19,774 nucleotides of DNA from Myxococcota bacterium. Its GTDB lineage: Bacteria; Myxococcota_C; UBA6777. The stretch covers positions 1 through 19,774 of the forward strand of contig CAUJFU010000521.1 in the NCBI GenBank assembly GCA_963169055.1. Direction: 5' to 3'. The position numbers and the translations under genes were made by a program. Under the pieces are notes generated by a model, which did no database searches, was not told the DNA's origin, and saw only the letters and a list, made by a program, of their open reading frames with translations. This document shows, one piece after another, positions 7,585-13,496 of the stretch (position 1 is its first letter; every line of letters starts with the position of its first letter).

Positions 7585-7609
7585 TTTGCGTTTTTTTGCC
7601 GAACGCAAA
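7585..7609. promoter_or_regulatory. Operator-like inverted repeat in the divergent region
   Basis: TTTGCGTT (7585-7592) and AACGCAAA (7602-7609) form a perfect 8-bp inverted repeat with a 9-base spacer. The 17-bp centre-to-centre distance is about one and a half helical turns. Its place between divergent genes suits a regulator site, but a hairpin is equally possible. No regulator gene is adjacent. Confidence 0.4.
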
Positions 7610-7704
7610 AAACAAGCCAAAAGATTCAGACATATCTTTCACAACGGAAAGCAAAAAGCCGTTTTGCGAGCGTGCGGTTTCTGCGCTTGAAGAGCAAGAG
7701 GGTT

Positions 7705-7722
7705 TGTGGTATGCCATCCACA
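7705..7722. repeat. Imperfect hairpin of the dispersed CCTAC-flanked family
   Basis: TGTGG and ATG pair with CAT and CCACA around a single central C, with one bulged T. It is followed directly by CCTACGTTTC, close to the CCTACCTTTC that follows the palindrome at 19657-19673. Probably a degenerate copy of the same element. Confidence 0.35.
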
Positions 7723-7748
7723 CCTACGTTTCGGGTGGATACGCGACC

Positions 7749-7771
7749 AAAAAGGCCGATGTATAGGCGCG
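7749..7771 (+). repeat. Short dispersed repeat, copy 1
   Basis: AAAAAGGCCGAT, four variable bases, then AGGCGCG. The same 12-mer and 7-mer with the same spacing occur at 19509-19531, the only other copy seen in the window. Both copies are intergenic. Confidence 0.5.
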
Positions 7772-7830
7772 CTGCACAGAAAGAATACAACAACACCCAT
7801 ACCCCCGCACGCCCGACAAGGAGTCCTTGA

Positions 7831-8160
7831 TTGACAACGCCGCAAAAGCTCAACCCGCTTCAAGCGCGCCTTGCCGTTGTGCGACAACAGTGGACGCTCT
7901 CCGACCTGTTTCGTTTTTTGCTCCCTGTCCTCGGCCATCTGGTCTTTTCTGCTTTTTTACTCACACGCAATTGGCTCACCGCACTCCTCGTCTTTTTTAC
8001 GCCGTATTATGCGGCCTATGTCGTGTTTGAATGGTGGTATAGCAGCCAAGAACGCCGAAAATGGCGAATCTTGCCCGTGATGAGTTGGACGTTTAATCTC
8101 ACGTTGTTTGTTTTGTTGCTCGCTATCGCCATCTGGCTGCGTCAACAATTTCGCTCCTAA
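7831..8160 (+). CDS. Small three-helix inner-membrane protein, unknown function
   Basis: A 109-aa protein that I do not recognise. A soluble N-terminus of about 25 residues (MTTPQKLNPLQARLAVVRQQW) is followed by hydrophobic segments at about 27-45, 47-68 and 85-103, separated by a charged loop SSQERRKWR (71-79), with an Arg-containing C-terminus. Aromatic residues cluster at helix ends (PYYAAYVVFEWWY), typical of a membrane interface. The start is TTG at 7831, chosen because AAGGAG lies at 7818-7823, 7 bp upstream; no better ATG is available in frame. It is the first plus-strand gene after the divergent region and is separated from the lipoprotein gene by 146 bp that includes a possible terminator. 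No motif gives a function. Confidence 0.75.
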   Translation: MTTPQKLNPLQARLAVVRQQWTLSDLFRFLLPVLGHLVFSAFLLTRNWLTALLVFFTPYYAAYVVFEWWYSSQERRKWRILPVMSWTFNLTLFVLLLAIAIWLRQQFRS

Positions 8161-8173
8161 ACCGCCGAACGGT

Positions 8174-8199
8174 CGCTCTTTTGGTGTGCAGAGCGTTTT
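8174..8199 (+). terminator. Candidate intrinsic terminator after the small membrane-protein gene
   Basis: CGCTCT (8174-8179) pairs with AGAGCG (8190-8195) over a 10-base loop, directly followed by TTTT. It starts 13 bp past the stop codon. The stem and T-run are short, so termination would be weak. Confidence 0.4.
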
Positions 8200-8236
8200 G
8201 AGATATCTGTTTTGTTTGCCCCTCCGTTCTTCTACG

Positions 8237-8265
8237 TTGAATTCCTTGCGCGTCCTAGGTACACT
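8237..8265 (+). promoter_or_regulatory. Candidate sigma70-type promoter for the lipoprotein gene
   Basis: TTGAAT at 8237-8242 and TACACT at 8260-8265 are separated by 17 bp. Each box matches consensus at four of six positions. The predicted transcription start would be about 35 bp before the ATG at 8307. Confidence 0.4.
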
Positions 8266-8306
8266 CAACGGCGCAACCATGCACCTTGTGTAAGGAAGGA
8301 GTTTTT

Positions 8307-9560
8307 ATGCAAACAAGAATGCGGACTTTTTTTCTTTCGAGCCTTTGGCTTACGATGTTGGCGTTTGTGTTGAGCGTGAGCACCGTCAACTGTGGCCGTG
8401 ATGTTGTTAACGAAAACAACGCCGAAGTTTCGGGAGACGGCGGAACCAACAAAGAAAACACCAACACCGAAACCACATCCGAGACGCAAACGGAGAACAC
8501 GCTCGAACCCACACCCGAACCCCAAACCGAACCCACACCCGAACCCACACCCGAACCCACACCTGAACCCCAAGCCGAGGCCAAGCCCGAGACTCCAATC
8601 GAATCCCAAGCCGAGCCAACGCCCGATAGCGGTGAGGTGATCCCTGAAACACCAGCCGAAGTCGAACCCGATCTACCCGAAGCCATCCTCCCCGAGAGCA
8701 ACCAAGGCACAGGCGCTTTTCACGTCAACCAACTCTTCCTTGTCATGGATCCCGCCGATGGATTCGACCTTAACGGCGATAACGTCGTTGACAATCGCTT
8801 TGGAGAACTGATCGGAAGCATCGCCTTGTTGCTTGCAGCGTTTGGCGCAGATGTTCAAAAGCAGATCGATGATCAGATCAAATCCCAACAATTGATCCTC
8901 TTGCTCGAACTCGCCAACAATACCGATCCTACCGTCCAAACAGGCACGACAGATGTGAACTTTTACATCGGCCAAAAAAGCTCGATCCCGGGAACTTTTG
9001 GTGTCGATCCTTCTTCCTTGGACGCCAACGGCAAGCCTTTGATCTCTTTCAAAAACGTCACGGTCAACAACGGTGTGATCACTGCGGGCCCCGGGGACTT
9101 TCGCTTGAATCTTTCTCTTTTCCCCAACCAGCCGCCTCTTCCGATCACCTTAAAGATGACTCGCGTGACTTTTCGCGTCGATCCTCAACTGCGCATCCTT
9201 ACGGCTGGAAAGTTTGGCGGCGCACTGCCTATGTGGAACCTCGATCTGATCGATGGCATCAACAACCAAACGGTGCTTCAATTGCTGGTGGGCCTCAATC
9301 CTCGCCTTGCACAACCCGATATCGATCTAGACAACGACAAACTCGAAAAATTCGGACTCCAAGGTACCACCCTCGAATGTACGGATGGCGACGGAACCAC
9401 CAAATTCTCCCAACCCATCGCTTGCCACGCAGGTGTGACCAATTGCAGTGGCCGTAGCTGCGCGTTGGATACGCGGATGGCTGACGGCATCTCCACCGTG
9501 TTTCGCTTCAATGCCTCTGCCATCACCCTTAACAAGCCCGTCCCACCGCCCACTCCGTAA
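8307..9560 (+). CDS. Secreted lipoprotein with Glu-Pro-Thr linker, unknown function
   Basis: A 417-aa predicted lipoprotein. A signal sequence (MQTRMRTFFLSSLWLTMLAF...) ends at a lipobox-like STVNC-G with Cys29. Residues about 30-135 are a low-complexity acidic linker with six tandem four-residue units (EPTP or EPQT/EPQA) at 67-90. The folded part, about 136-417, contains DLNGDNVVDN (154-163), an Asp/Asn loop resembling a calcium-binding motif, and four cysteines near the end (358, 373, 380, 385) that could form disulfides. I do not recognise the folded domain. The ATG at 8307 is supported by AAGGAAGGAG 6 bp upstream; an earlier in-frame codon at 8286 lacks a signal-peptide fit. The architecture (lipid anchor, proline spacer, surface domain) is common in myxobacteria-like genomes. 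It is monocistronic by appearance, with 141 bp before lysS. Confidence 0.82.
   Translation: MQTRMRTFFLSSLWLTMLAFVLSVSTVNCGRDVVNENNAEVSGDGGTNKENTNTETTSETQTENTLEPTPEPQTEPTPEPTPEPTPEPQAEAKPETPIESQAEPTPDSGEVIPETPAEVEPDLPEAILPESNQGTGAFHVNQLFLVMDPADGFDLNGDNVVDNRFGELIGSIALLLAAFGADVQKQIDDQIKSQQLILLLELANNTDPTVQTGTTDVNFYIGQKSSIPGTFGVDPSSLDANGKPLISFKNVTVNNGVITAGPGDFRLNLSLFPNQPPLPITLKMTRVTFRVDPQLRILTAGKFGGALPMWNLDLIDGINNQTVLQLLVGLNPRLAQPDIDLDNDKLEKFGLQGTTLECTDGDGTTKFSQPIACHAGVTNCSGRSCALDTRMADGISTVFRFNASAITLNKPVPPPTP
8505..8576 (+). repeat. 12-bp tandem repeat encoding the EPTP linker
   Basis: Six in-frame units of the type GAACCCACACCC. Units 1, 3, 4 and 5 are near identical, while units 2 and 6 are variants (GAACCCCAAACC, GAACCCCAAGCC). 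Because the unit is a multiple of three, copy-number change would alter linker length without a frameshift. Confidence 0.85.
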
Positions 9561-9590
9561 TGTCCTCTGTGTACTTGGTCGACTGCCTTC

Positions 9591-9630
9591 GCGCTGTGCG
9601 CAGGCTTGTGTTGACAAGGGCTTGCGCCCT
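9591..9630 (+). repeat. Cluster of three small hairpins between lipoprotein gene and lysS
   Basis: GCGC-TGT-GCGC (9591-9601), CTTGT-GTTG-ACAAG (9605-9618) and AGGGC-TTGC-GCCCT (9617-9630) follow one another, the last two overlapping. No T-run follows. The third resembles the CAAGGGC hairpin at 19140-19158 and may belong to a dispersed repeat family. Confidence 0.45.
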
Positions 9631-9639
9631 CGCTATCCT
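9611..9639 (+). promoter_or_regulatory. Candidate sigma70-type promoter for lysS
   Basis: A perfect TTGACA (9611-9616), 17-bp spacing and TATCCT (9634-9639, four of six). Transcription would start near 9646, about 56 bp before the lysS ATG. The boxes lie in hairpin-rich sequence that may be a repeat, so the match could be coincidental. Confidence 0.5.
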
Positions 9640-9691
9640 CCGTCGCCTTATTGGGCAAAAGACCGCGAAGCAGCAGTCGAATCGACGGAGG
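9637..9691 (+). promoter_or_regulatory. Inverted repeat that can sequester the lysS Shine-Dalgarno
   Basis: CCTCCGTCG (9637-9645) is exactly complementary to CGACGGAGG (9683-9691), whose GGAGG is the lysS ribosome binding site. The loop is 37 bases. A competing local stem GTCG-AAT-CGAC (9677-9687 region) uses the same CGAC. The upstream arm overlaps the proposed -10 box, so it would be present only in RNA started further upstream. Confidence 0.45.
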
Positions 9692-9701
9692 TTAGCGCAG
9701 G

Positions 9702-11300
9702 ATGTCAAAAACAGACGAGACTTTGGATCTCAATCAGCAGATACTCAATCGCATCGCCAAACTAGAAAAGCTCAAAGAACTCGGTGGATCGCCGTTTCGC
9801 AACGACTTCAAACCCACTTCTACCACCCGCGATATCAAAGCTTATTACCACTGGGCACCTACGGGCGACGTGGACGAACACGGTAAACCTGTAATGCGTT
9901 GTGGCCGTGATCTCTCGCATGGCGTGGGCAACGAACGCTTTTCGATCGCAGGGCGCGTGATCTTGTTGCGCTCTTTTGGCAAGGCCATCTTCGCACAACT
10001 GCGTGATCGACACGGCGAGATCCAAATCTACGTCCGCAAAGATGGGATCGGTGACGAAGCCTTTGAGCGCTTTAAGCTCGTAGAGATGGGCGATATCGTC
10101 GGTGCGAGCGGCGGCTGCTTTTTGACCAAAACAGGCGAACTCACCCTCCAAGCCGATGTGGCTGTGCTTCTGACCAAAAGTGTGCGCCCCCTCCCCGACA
10201 AATGGGCCGGACTCAAGGACGTGGAAACGCGCTATCGACAACGCTACGTCGACTTGATCGCCAATCCCGAAGTCGCAGACGTTTTTCGCAAACGTTCGCA
10301 GATCGTCAAATCCATACGCAATTATCTTGATGCGCTCGACTTTATGGAAGTCGAAACCCCGATGATGCACCCGCTTGTTGGTGGGGCTGCTGCGAAGCCT
10401 TTTGTGACCCATCACAACACCCTTGATATGGACTTGTTCTTGCGGATCGCGCCCGAACTCTACCTCAAGCGCCTTGTAGTGGGTGGTTTTGAGCGCGTCT
10501 ATGAGATCAATCGCAACTTCCGCAACGAAGGCATCAGCACACAACACAACCCCGAATTTACGATGCTCGAATTCTACATGGCTTACGCAACGTTCGAAGA
10601 CTTGATGAGCATCACCGAGCAGATGATCTCCCACGTCGCACGCCAAGTCTGCGGTACGACCCACATCACCTACCAAGGAACACCCATCGAGTTTGCGGCT
10701 CCTTGGCGGCGGATGACGATGCGCGAAGCCATCGTTGCTTGTTGGAACGAGCATTGGGTCAAAGGCAAACAAAAAGAACCCATCACGTTGGCTTTGCTCG
10801 ATGATCGCGATGCTTTGGCCGCTTTTACTTCTGCGCATTTTTCGCACAAAGGCGAAAACCCCTTCGATGGACTCGAACATGGCGAGCAGATCGGGCTACT
10901 GTTTGAAGAAGTCGCGGAAGCCCATCTGATCCAGCCGACCTTCATCACGGCCTATCCTACGGCGATCAGCCCGCTTGCTCGGCGCAATGAAAAAGATTCT
11001 GCGATCACCGACCGCTTCGAGATCTTTGTCTATGGCCGCGAACTTGGCAACGCTTTCAGCGAGCTGAACGATCCAATGGATCAACGCGAACGCTTTTTAA
11101 AGCAGGTCGAGAAAAAGGCCGCAGGCGCGCAAGAAACGATGGATTACGATGAGGACTTCATTTGCGCGCTCGAACATGGTATGCCTCCCACCGCAGGCGA
11201 AGGTATCGGGATCGATCGTTTGTGCATGTATCTTTGTGATGCGCCGTCTATCCGCGATGTGATCTTCTTTCCTCAACTCAAAAAAGAACAAAAGCCATAA
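9702..11300 (+). CDS. lysS: Lysyl-tRNA synthetase, class II
   Basis: Charges tRNA-Lys with lysine in the cytoplasm. The 532-aa product has the N-terminal anticodon-binding OB fold (about 78-160, FSIAGRVILLRSFGKAIFAQLRD region) and the class II core: motif 1 around MEVETPMMHPLVGGAAAKPF (215-234), motif 2 with INRNFRNEGIS (269-279) and HNPEFTMLEFYMAY (282-295), and motif 3 GEGIGIDRLCMYL (499-511). The class II core also has the lysine-pocket segment YGRELGNAFSELNDP (444-458). An extra stretch of about 25 residues (53-77, TGDVDEHGKPVMRCGRDL) precedes the OB fold. GGAGG lies 10 bp before the ATG and is covered by an inverted repeat. lolC begins 3 bp after the stop, so lysS leads a tight lysS-lolC-lolD-bamA cluster, as in many former Deltaproteobacteria. 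Confidence 0.97.
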   Translation: MSKTDETLDLNQQILNRIAKLEKLKELGGSPFRNDFKPTSTTRDIKAYYHWAPTGDVDEHGKPVMRCGRDLSHGVGNERFSIAGRVILLRSFGKAIFAQLRDRHGEIQIYVRKDGIGDEAFERFKLVEMGDIVGASGGCFLTKTGELTLQADVAVLLTKSVRPLPDKWAGLKDVETRYRQRYVDLIANPEVADVFRKRSQIVKSIRNYLDALDFMEVETPMMHPLVGGAAAKPFVTHHNTLDMDLFLRIAPELYLKRLVVGGFERVYEINRNFRNEGISTQHNPEFTMLEFYMAYATFEDLMSITEQMISHVARQVCGTTHITYQGTPIEFAAPWRRMTMREAIVACWNEHWVKGKQKEPITLALLDDRDALAAFTSAHFSHKGENPFDGLEHGEQIGLLFEEVAEAHLIQPTFITAYPTAISPLARRNEKDSAITDRFEIFVYGRELGNAFSELNDPMDQRERFLKQVEKKAAGAQETMDYDEDFICALEHGMPPTAGEGIGIDRLCMYLCDAPSIRDVIFFPQLKKEQKP

Positions 11301-11303
11301 AGC

Positions 11304-12752
11304 ATGATCTTGTTGTCGTATGAAGTCCTTGTTGCGCTTCGCCATCTGAAAAGTCGCAAGCGCAGTCGCGTGATATCCCTGCTTACGCTGATCAGTATCC
11401 TTGGCGTATGGGTGGGCGTTTGGGCGCTAACGGTCGTCCTCTCCGTCCTCAGCGGCTTTGGGGACGACTTGCGCTCCAAGATCATCGAAAGCACTCCCAA
11501 CATCACCATCGAGCGACACGATAGCGATATCGCCCGATACCGCGACATTTGTGACCGCATCCTCCAACAAAAAGGCGTCCTTGATTGTGCAGCCTACATC
11601 TCTAGCGAGGTGATGCTCTCCACATCAAGCAACTCTTCGGGCGCGTTGCTGCGTGGAATCGAGGATCGCGCCCTTCACACCGAGCGCCTCCAACGTCAAC
11701 TCAAGTCCGGCAAGCTTTCTTACCTGTTTTCTCCCCACCTGATCCCGCATCCTCCCACGATCCGCCGTCGGATGATCTTTCAAGACTCCAACGATGCCCT
11801 TACTCCCGAAGAAGAGGAGCTTTTGGGCCTACGGCCTCGTCGACGCCCGCCACCAGCCTCTCGCCCGACTTCATCGCCCACGACGAAGTCTGCTGATGAT
11901 GAACTCCGCCAATTCGGCTTGTTGGATACTGCGCCAAAAAAAGACGCCAAAAAAGTCCTGCCCGGGATCTTACTTGGGAAGGAACTTGCGAACGGTCTTG
12001 GGGTTGGCCTTGGCGACGAACTGCGCGTGATCTCCCCTGCGGGTGGCACGCTCACCCCGATGGGACCGGCTCCTCGTGTCCTCAAGTTTCGCGTCGCAGG
12101 GATCTTTTTTACAGGTATGTACGAATACGATCTGAAGTTTGCCTTGGTCGCTCTTCACAGCGCACAAGACCTCTTTCAGATGCCCGATATGGCGGGTGGA
12201 CTCGAACTCAAAGTTGCCGATATCCACCAAACCACCCAACTCAAACAAGCGATCCGCAAACGGTTGGGGGGCGGCCCTTATCACGTGCAAGATTGGATCG
12301 ACCTCAACCTCCAATTGTTCGGCGCTTTGCAGATGGAAAAATGGGTGATGTTTGTGATCCTCACCTTTATTGTCTTGGTGGCTTCCTTTAACATCGTCAG
12401 CACGCTTTTTATGGTCGTTGTCGAAAAGTCCCAAGAGATCGCCATCCTGAAATCCATGGGCGCGACCAACTCCAGCGTGATGCGCATCTTTATGATCGAA
12501 GGCGTCGTGATCGGCTTAATCGGCACGATCTTGGGCCTGTTGTTTGGGTGGCGCACCTGCCTTTATCTCATCGAATTCCCCATCCGCATGAATACGGACG
12601 TGTACTATATCGCCCATCTACCCGTCAAAATGAACTTCTACGACTTCTTTTCTGTGGCTGTTGCTGCGATCTTGTTGAGCTTTGTCGCCACGATCTACCC
12701 CGCACTACAGGCCGCCCGAATGCGCCCTGTCGATGGACTTCGCCATGACTGA
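11304..12752 (+). CDS. lolC: Lipoprotein-releasing ABC transporter permease (LolC/LolE family)
   Basis: Inner-membrane subunit of the LolCDE-type complex that extracts outer-membrane lipoproteins and hands them to LolA. The 482-aa product has the family topology: TM1 at about 23-48, a large periplasmic domain to about 345, then TM2 (347-372), TM3 (397-420) and TM4 (446-468). The cytoplasmic coupling segment [23 protein letters not shown] (374-396, first part shown by key residues) is highly typical. Residues about 140-215 are an extra Pro/Arg/Ser-rich insertion ([17 protein letters not shown]) in the periplasmic domain, absent from E. coli LolC. It starts 3 bp after lysS with no strong ribosome binding site, suggesting coupling, and overlaps lolD by 8 bp. 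Only one permease gene is present here, consistent with a homodimeric LolC/E-type system or a second copy elsewhere. Confidence 0.94.
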   Translation: MILLSYEVLVALRHLKSRKRSRVISLLTLISILGVWVGVWALTVVLSVLSGFGDDLRSKIIESTPNITIERHDSDIARYRDICDRILQQKGVLDCAAYISSEVMLSTSSNSSGALLRGIEDRALHTERLQRQLKSGKLSYLFSPHLIPHPPTIRRRMIFQDSNDALTPEEEELLGLRPRRRPPPASRPTSSPTTKSADDELRQFGLLDTAPKKDAKKVLPGILLGKELANGLGVGLGDELRVISPAGGTLTPMGPAPRVLKFRVAGIFFTGMYEYDLKFALVALHSAQDLFQMPDMAGGLELKVADIHQTTQLKQAIRKRLGGGPYHVQDWIDLNLQLFGALQMEKWVMFVILTFIVLVASFNIVSTLFMVVVEKSQEIAILKSMGATNSSVMRIFMIEGVVIGLIGTILGLLFGWRTCLYLIEFPIRMNTDVYYIAHLPVKMNFYDFFSVAVAAILLSFVATIYPALQAARMRPVDGLRHD

Positions 12753-13461
12753 TCTCGTGCCTCCTCTTCTTCTTGCCCAAGACATCGCCAAAAGCTTTTG
12801 GCTTGAGCAGCGCCGTATCGATGTGCTAAGAGCGATCTCTTTGCGCGTCGAATCCGGCCAAAGCATCGCTATCATCGGTGCTTCGGGGGCTGGGAAAAGC
12901 ACACTCTTGCATCTGCTTGGGACGCTTGATATCCCCACCGAAGGTCAACTGACGCTCGCAGGGCATGATATCCTCCGCATGAGCGAAGAAGCCCTCGCGG
13001 GTTTGCGCAACCGCATGATCGGTTTCGTCTTTCAGGCGCATTATCTCCTCCCCGAATTCTCTGCTCTCGAAAACGTGATGATGCCCGCCTTGATCCAGCG
13101 TATGCCGCGTCAAGAAGCCCAACAGCGCGCCCAAGAACTTCTCGAATGGGTCGGCCTCGAACATCGCCTCGAACATCGCCCCGGCGAGCTTAGCGGCGGA
13201 GAACGCCAACGTGTCGCTCTTTGCCGCGCCCTCGTCATGCGTCCTCGCCTTCTTCTCGCCGATGAACCCACTGGAAACCTCGATCACCAAACGGGCGAAG
13301 GTATCCACCACCTTATCCAAGAACTTCATCAACGTTGGGGTGTCACCTCCATCGTCGTGACCCACAATCTTTCCCTTGCCCAACGTATGCAACGCACCCT
13401 TCGCCTTGAAAAAGGCCAACTCATCGAGGCGCAAGACACGCCTTCACGCGAAAACGCATAG
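12745..13461 (+). CDS. lolD: Lipoprotein-releasing ABC transporter ATP-binding protein
   Basis: ATPase that powers lipoprotein release with LolC. The 238-aa product has Walker A GASGAGKS (45-52), Q-loop FVFQ (94-97), signature LSGGE (149-153), Walker B LLLADE (169-174), D-loop GNLD (177-180) and the H-switch VTHN (His207). The spacing and the [14 protein letters not shown] segment (101-114) are of the LolD/MacB/FtsE group. The ATG at 12745 lies inside the end of lolC (ATGACTGA, 8-bp overlap), typical of coupled translation. An in-frame ATG at 12733 is an alternative. MacB-type export is less likely because the permease is LolC-like and bamA follows directly. Confidence 0.95.
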   Translation: MTDLVPPLLLAQDIAKSFWLEQRRIDVLRAISLRVESGQSIAIIGASGAGKSTLLHLLGTLDIPTEGQLTLAGHDILRMSEEALAGLRNRMIGFVFQAHYLLPEFSALENVMMPALIQRMPRQEAQQRAQELLEWVGLEHRLEHRPGELSGGERQRVALCRALVMRPRLLLADEPTGNLDHQTGEGIHHLIQELHQRWGVTSIVVTHNLSLAQRMQRTLRLEKGQLIEAQDTPSRENA

Positions 13462-13496
13462 GGGCCATCATGCTGCGTTCGCTGGAGAACAAACAC

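Larger units (their letters stand above)
7480..7830. other. Divergent intergenic region between minus- and plus-strand gene blocks
   Basis: 351 bp between the phosphodiesterase gene (leftward) and the small membrane-protein gene (rightward), so it must hold promoters for both directions. Visible structure consists of three inverted repeats (7521-7548, 7585-7609, 7705-7722) and a short motif shared with 19509-19531. Reading frames here are short, lack ribosome binding sites and look non-coding. I could not fix a convincing -35/-10 pair. Confidence 0.6.

Noticed and set aside
7497-7766. A possible small protein (about 89 codons) in the divergent region
   Set aside because: It has no ribosome binding site, no hydrophobic or domain pattern, and crosses several inverted repeats.
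8265-8609. A Gly/Leu/Phe-repeat frame on the minus strand (silk-like)
   Set aside because: It is simply the reverse reading of the EPTP-encoding 12-bp repeat.
9646-9701. T-box or lysine riboswitch before lysS
   Set aside because: The leader is only about 56 bases from the proposed start, with no T-box sequence and no lysine-riboswitch core.
9762-10880. A 372-codon frame antisense to lysS
   Set aside because: It mirrors a highly conserved gene, and no start signal or family is visible.
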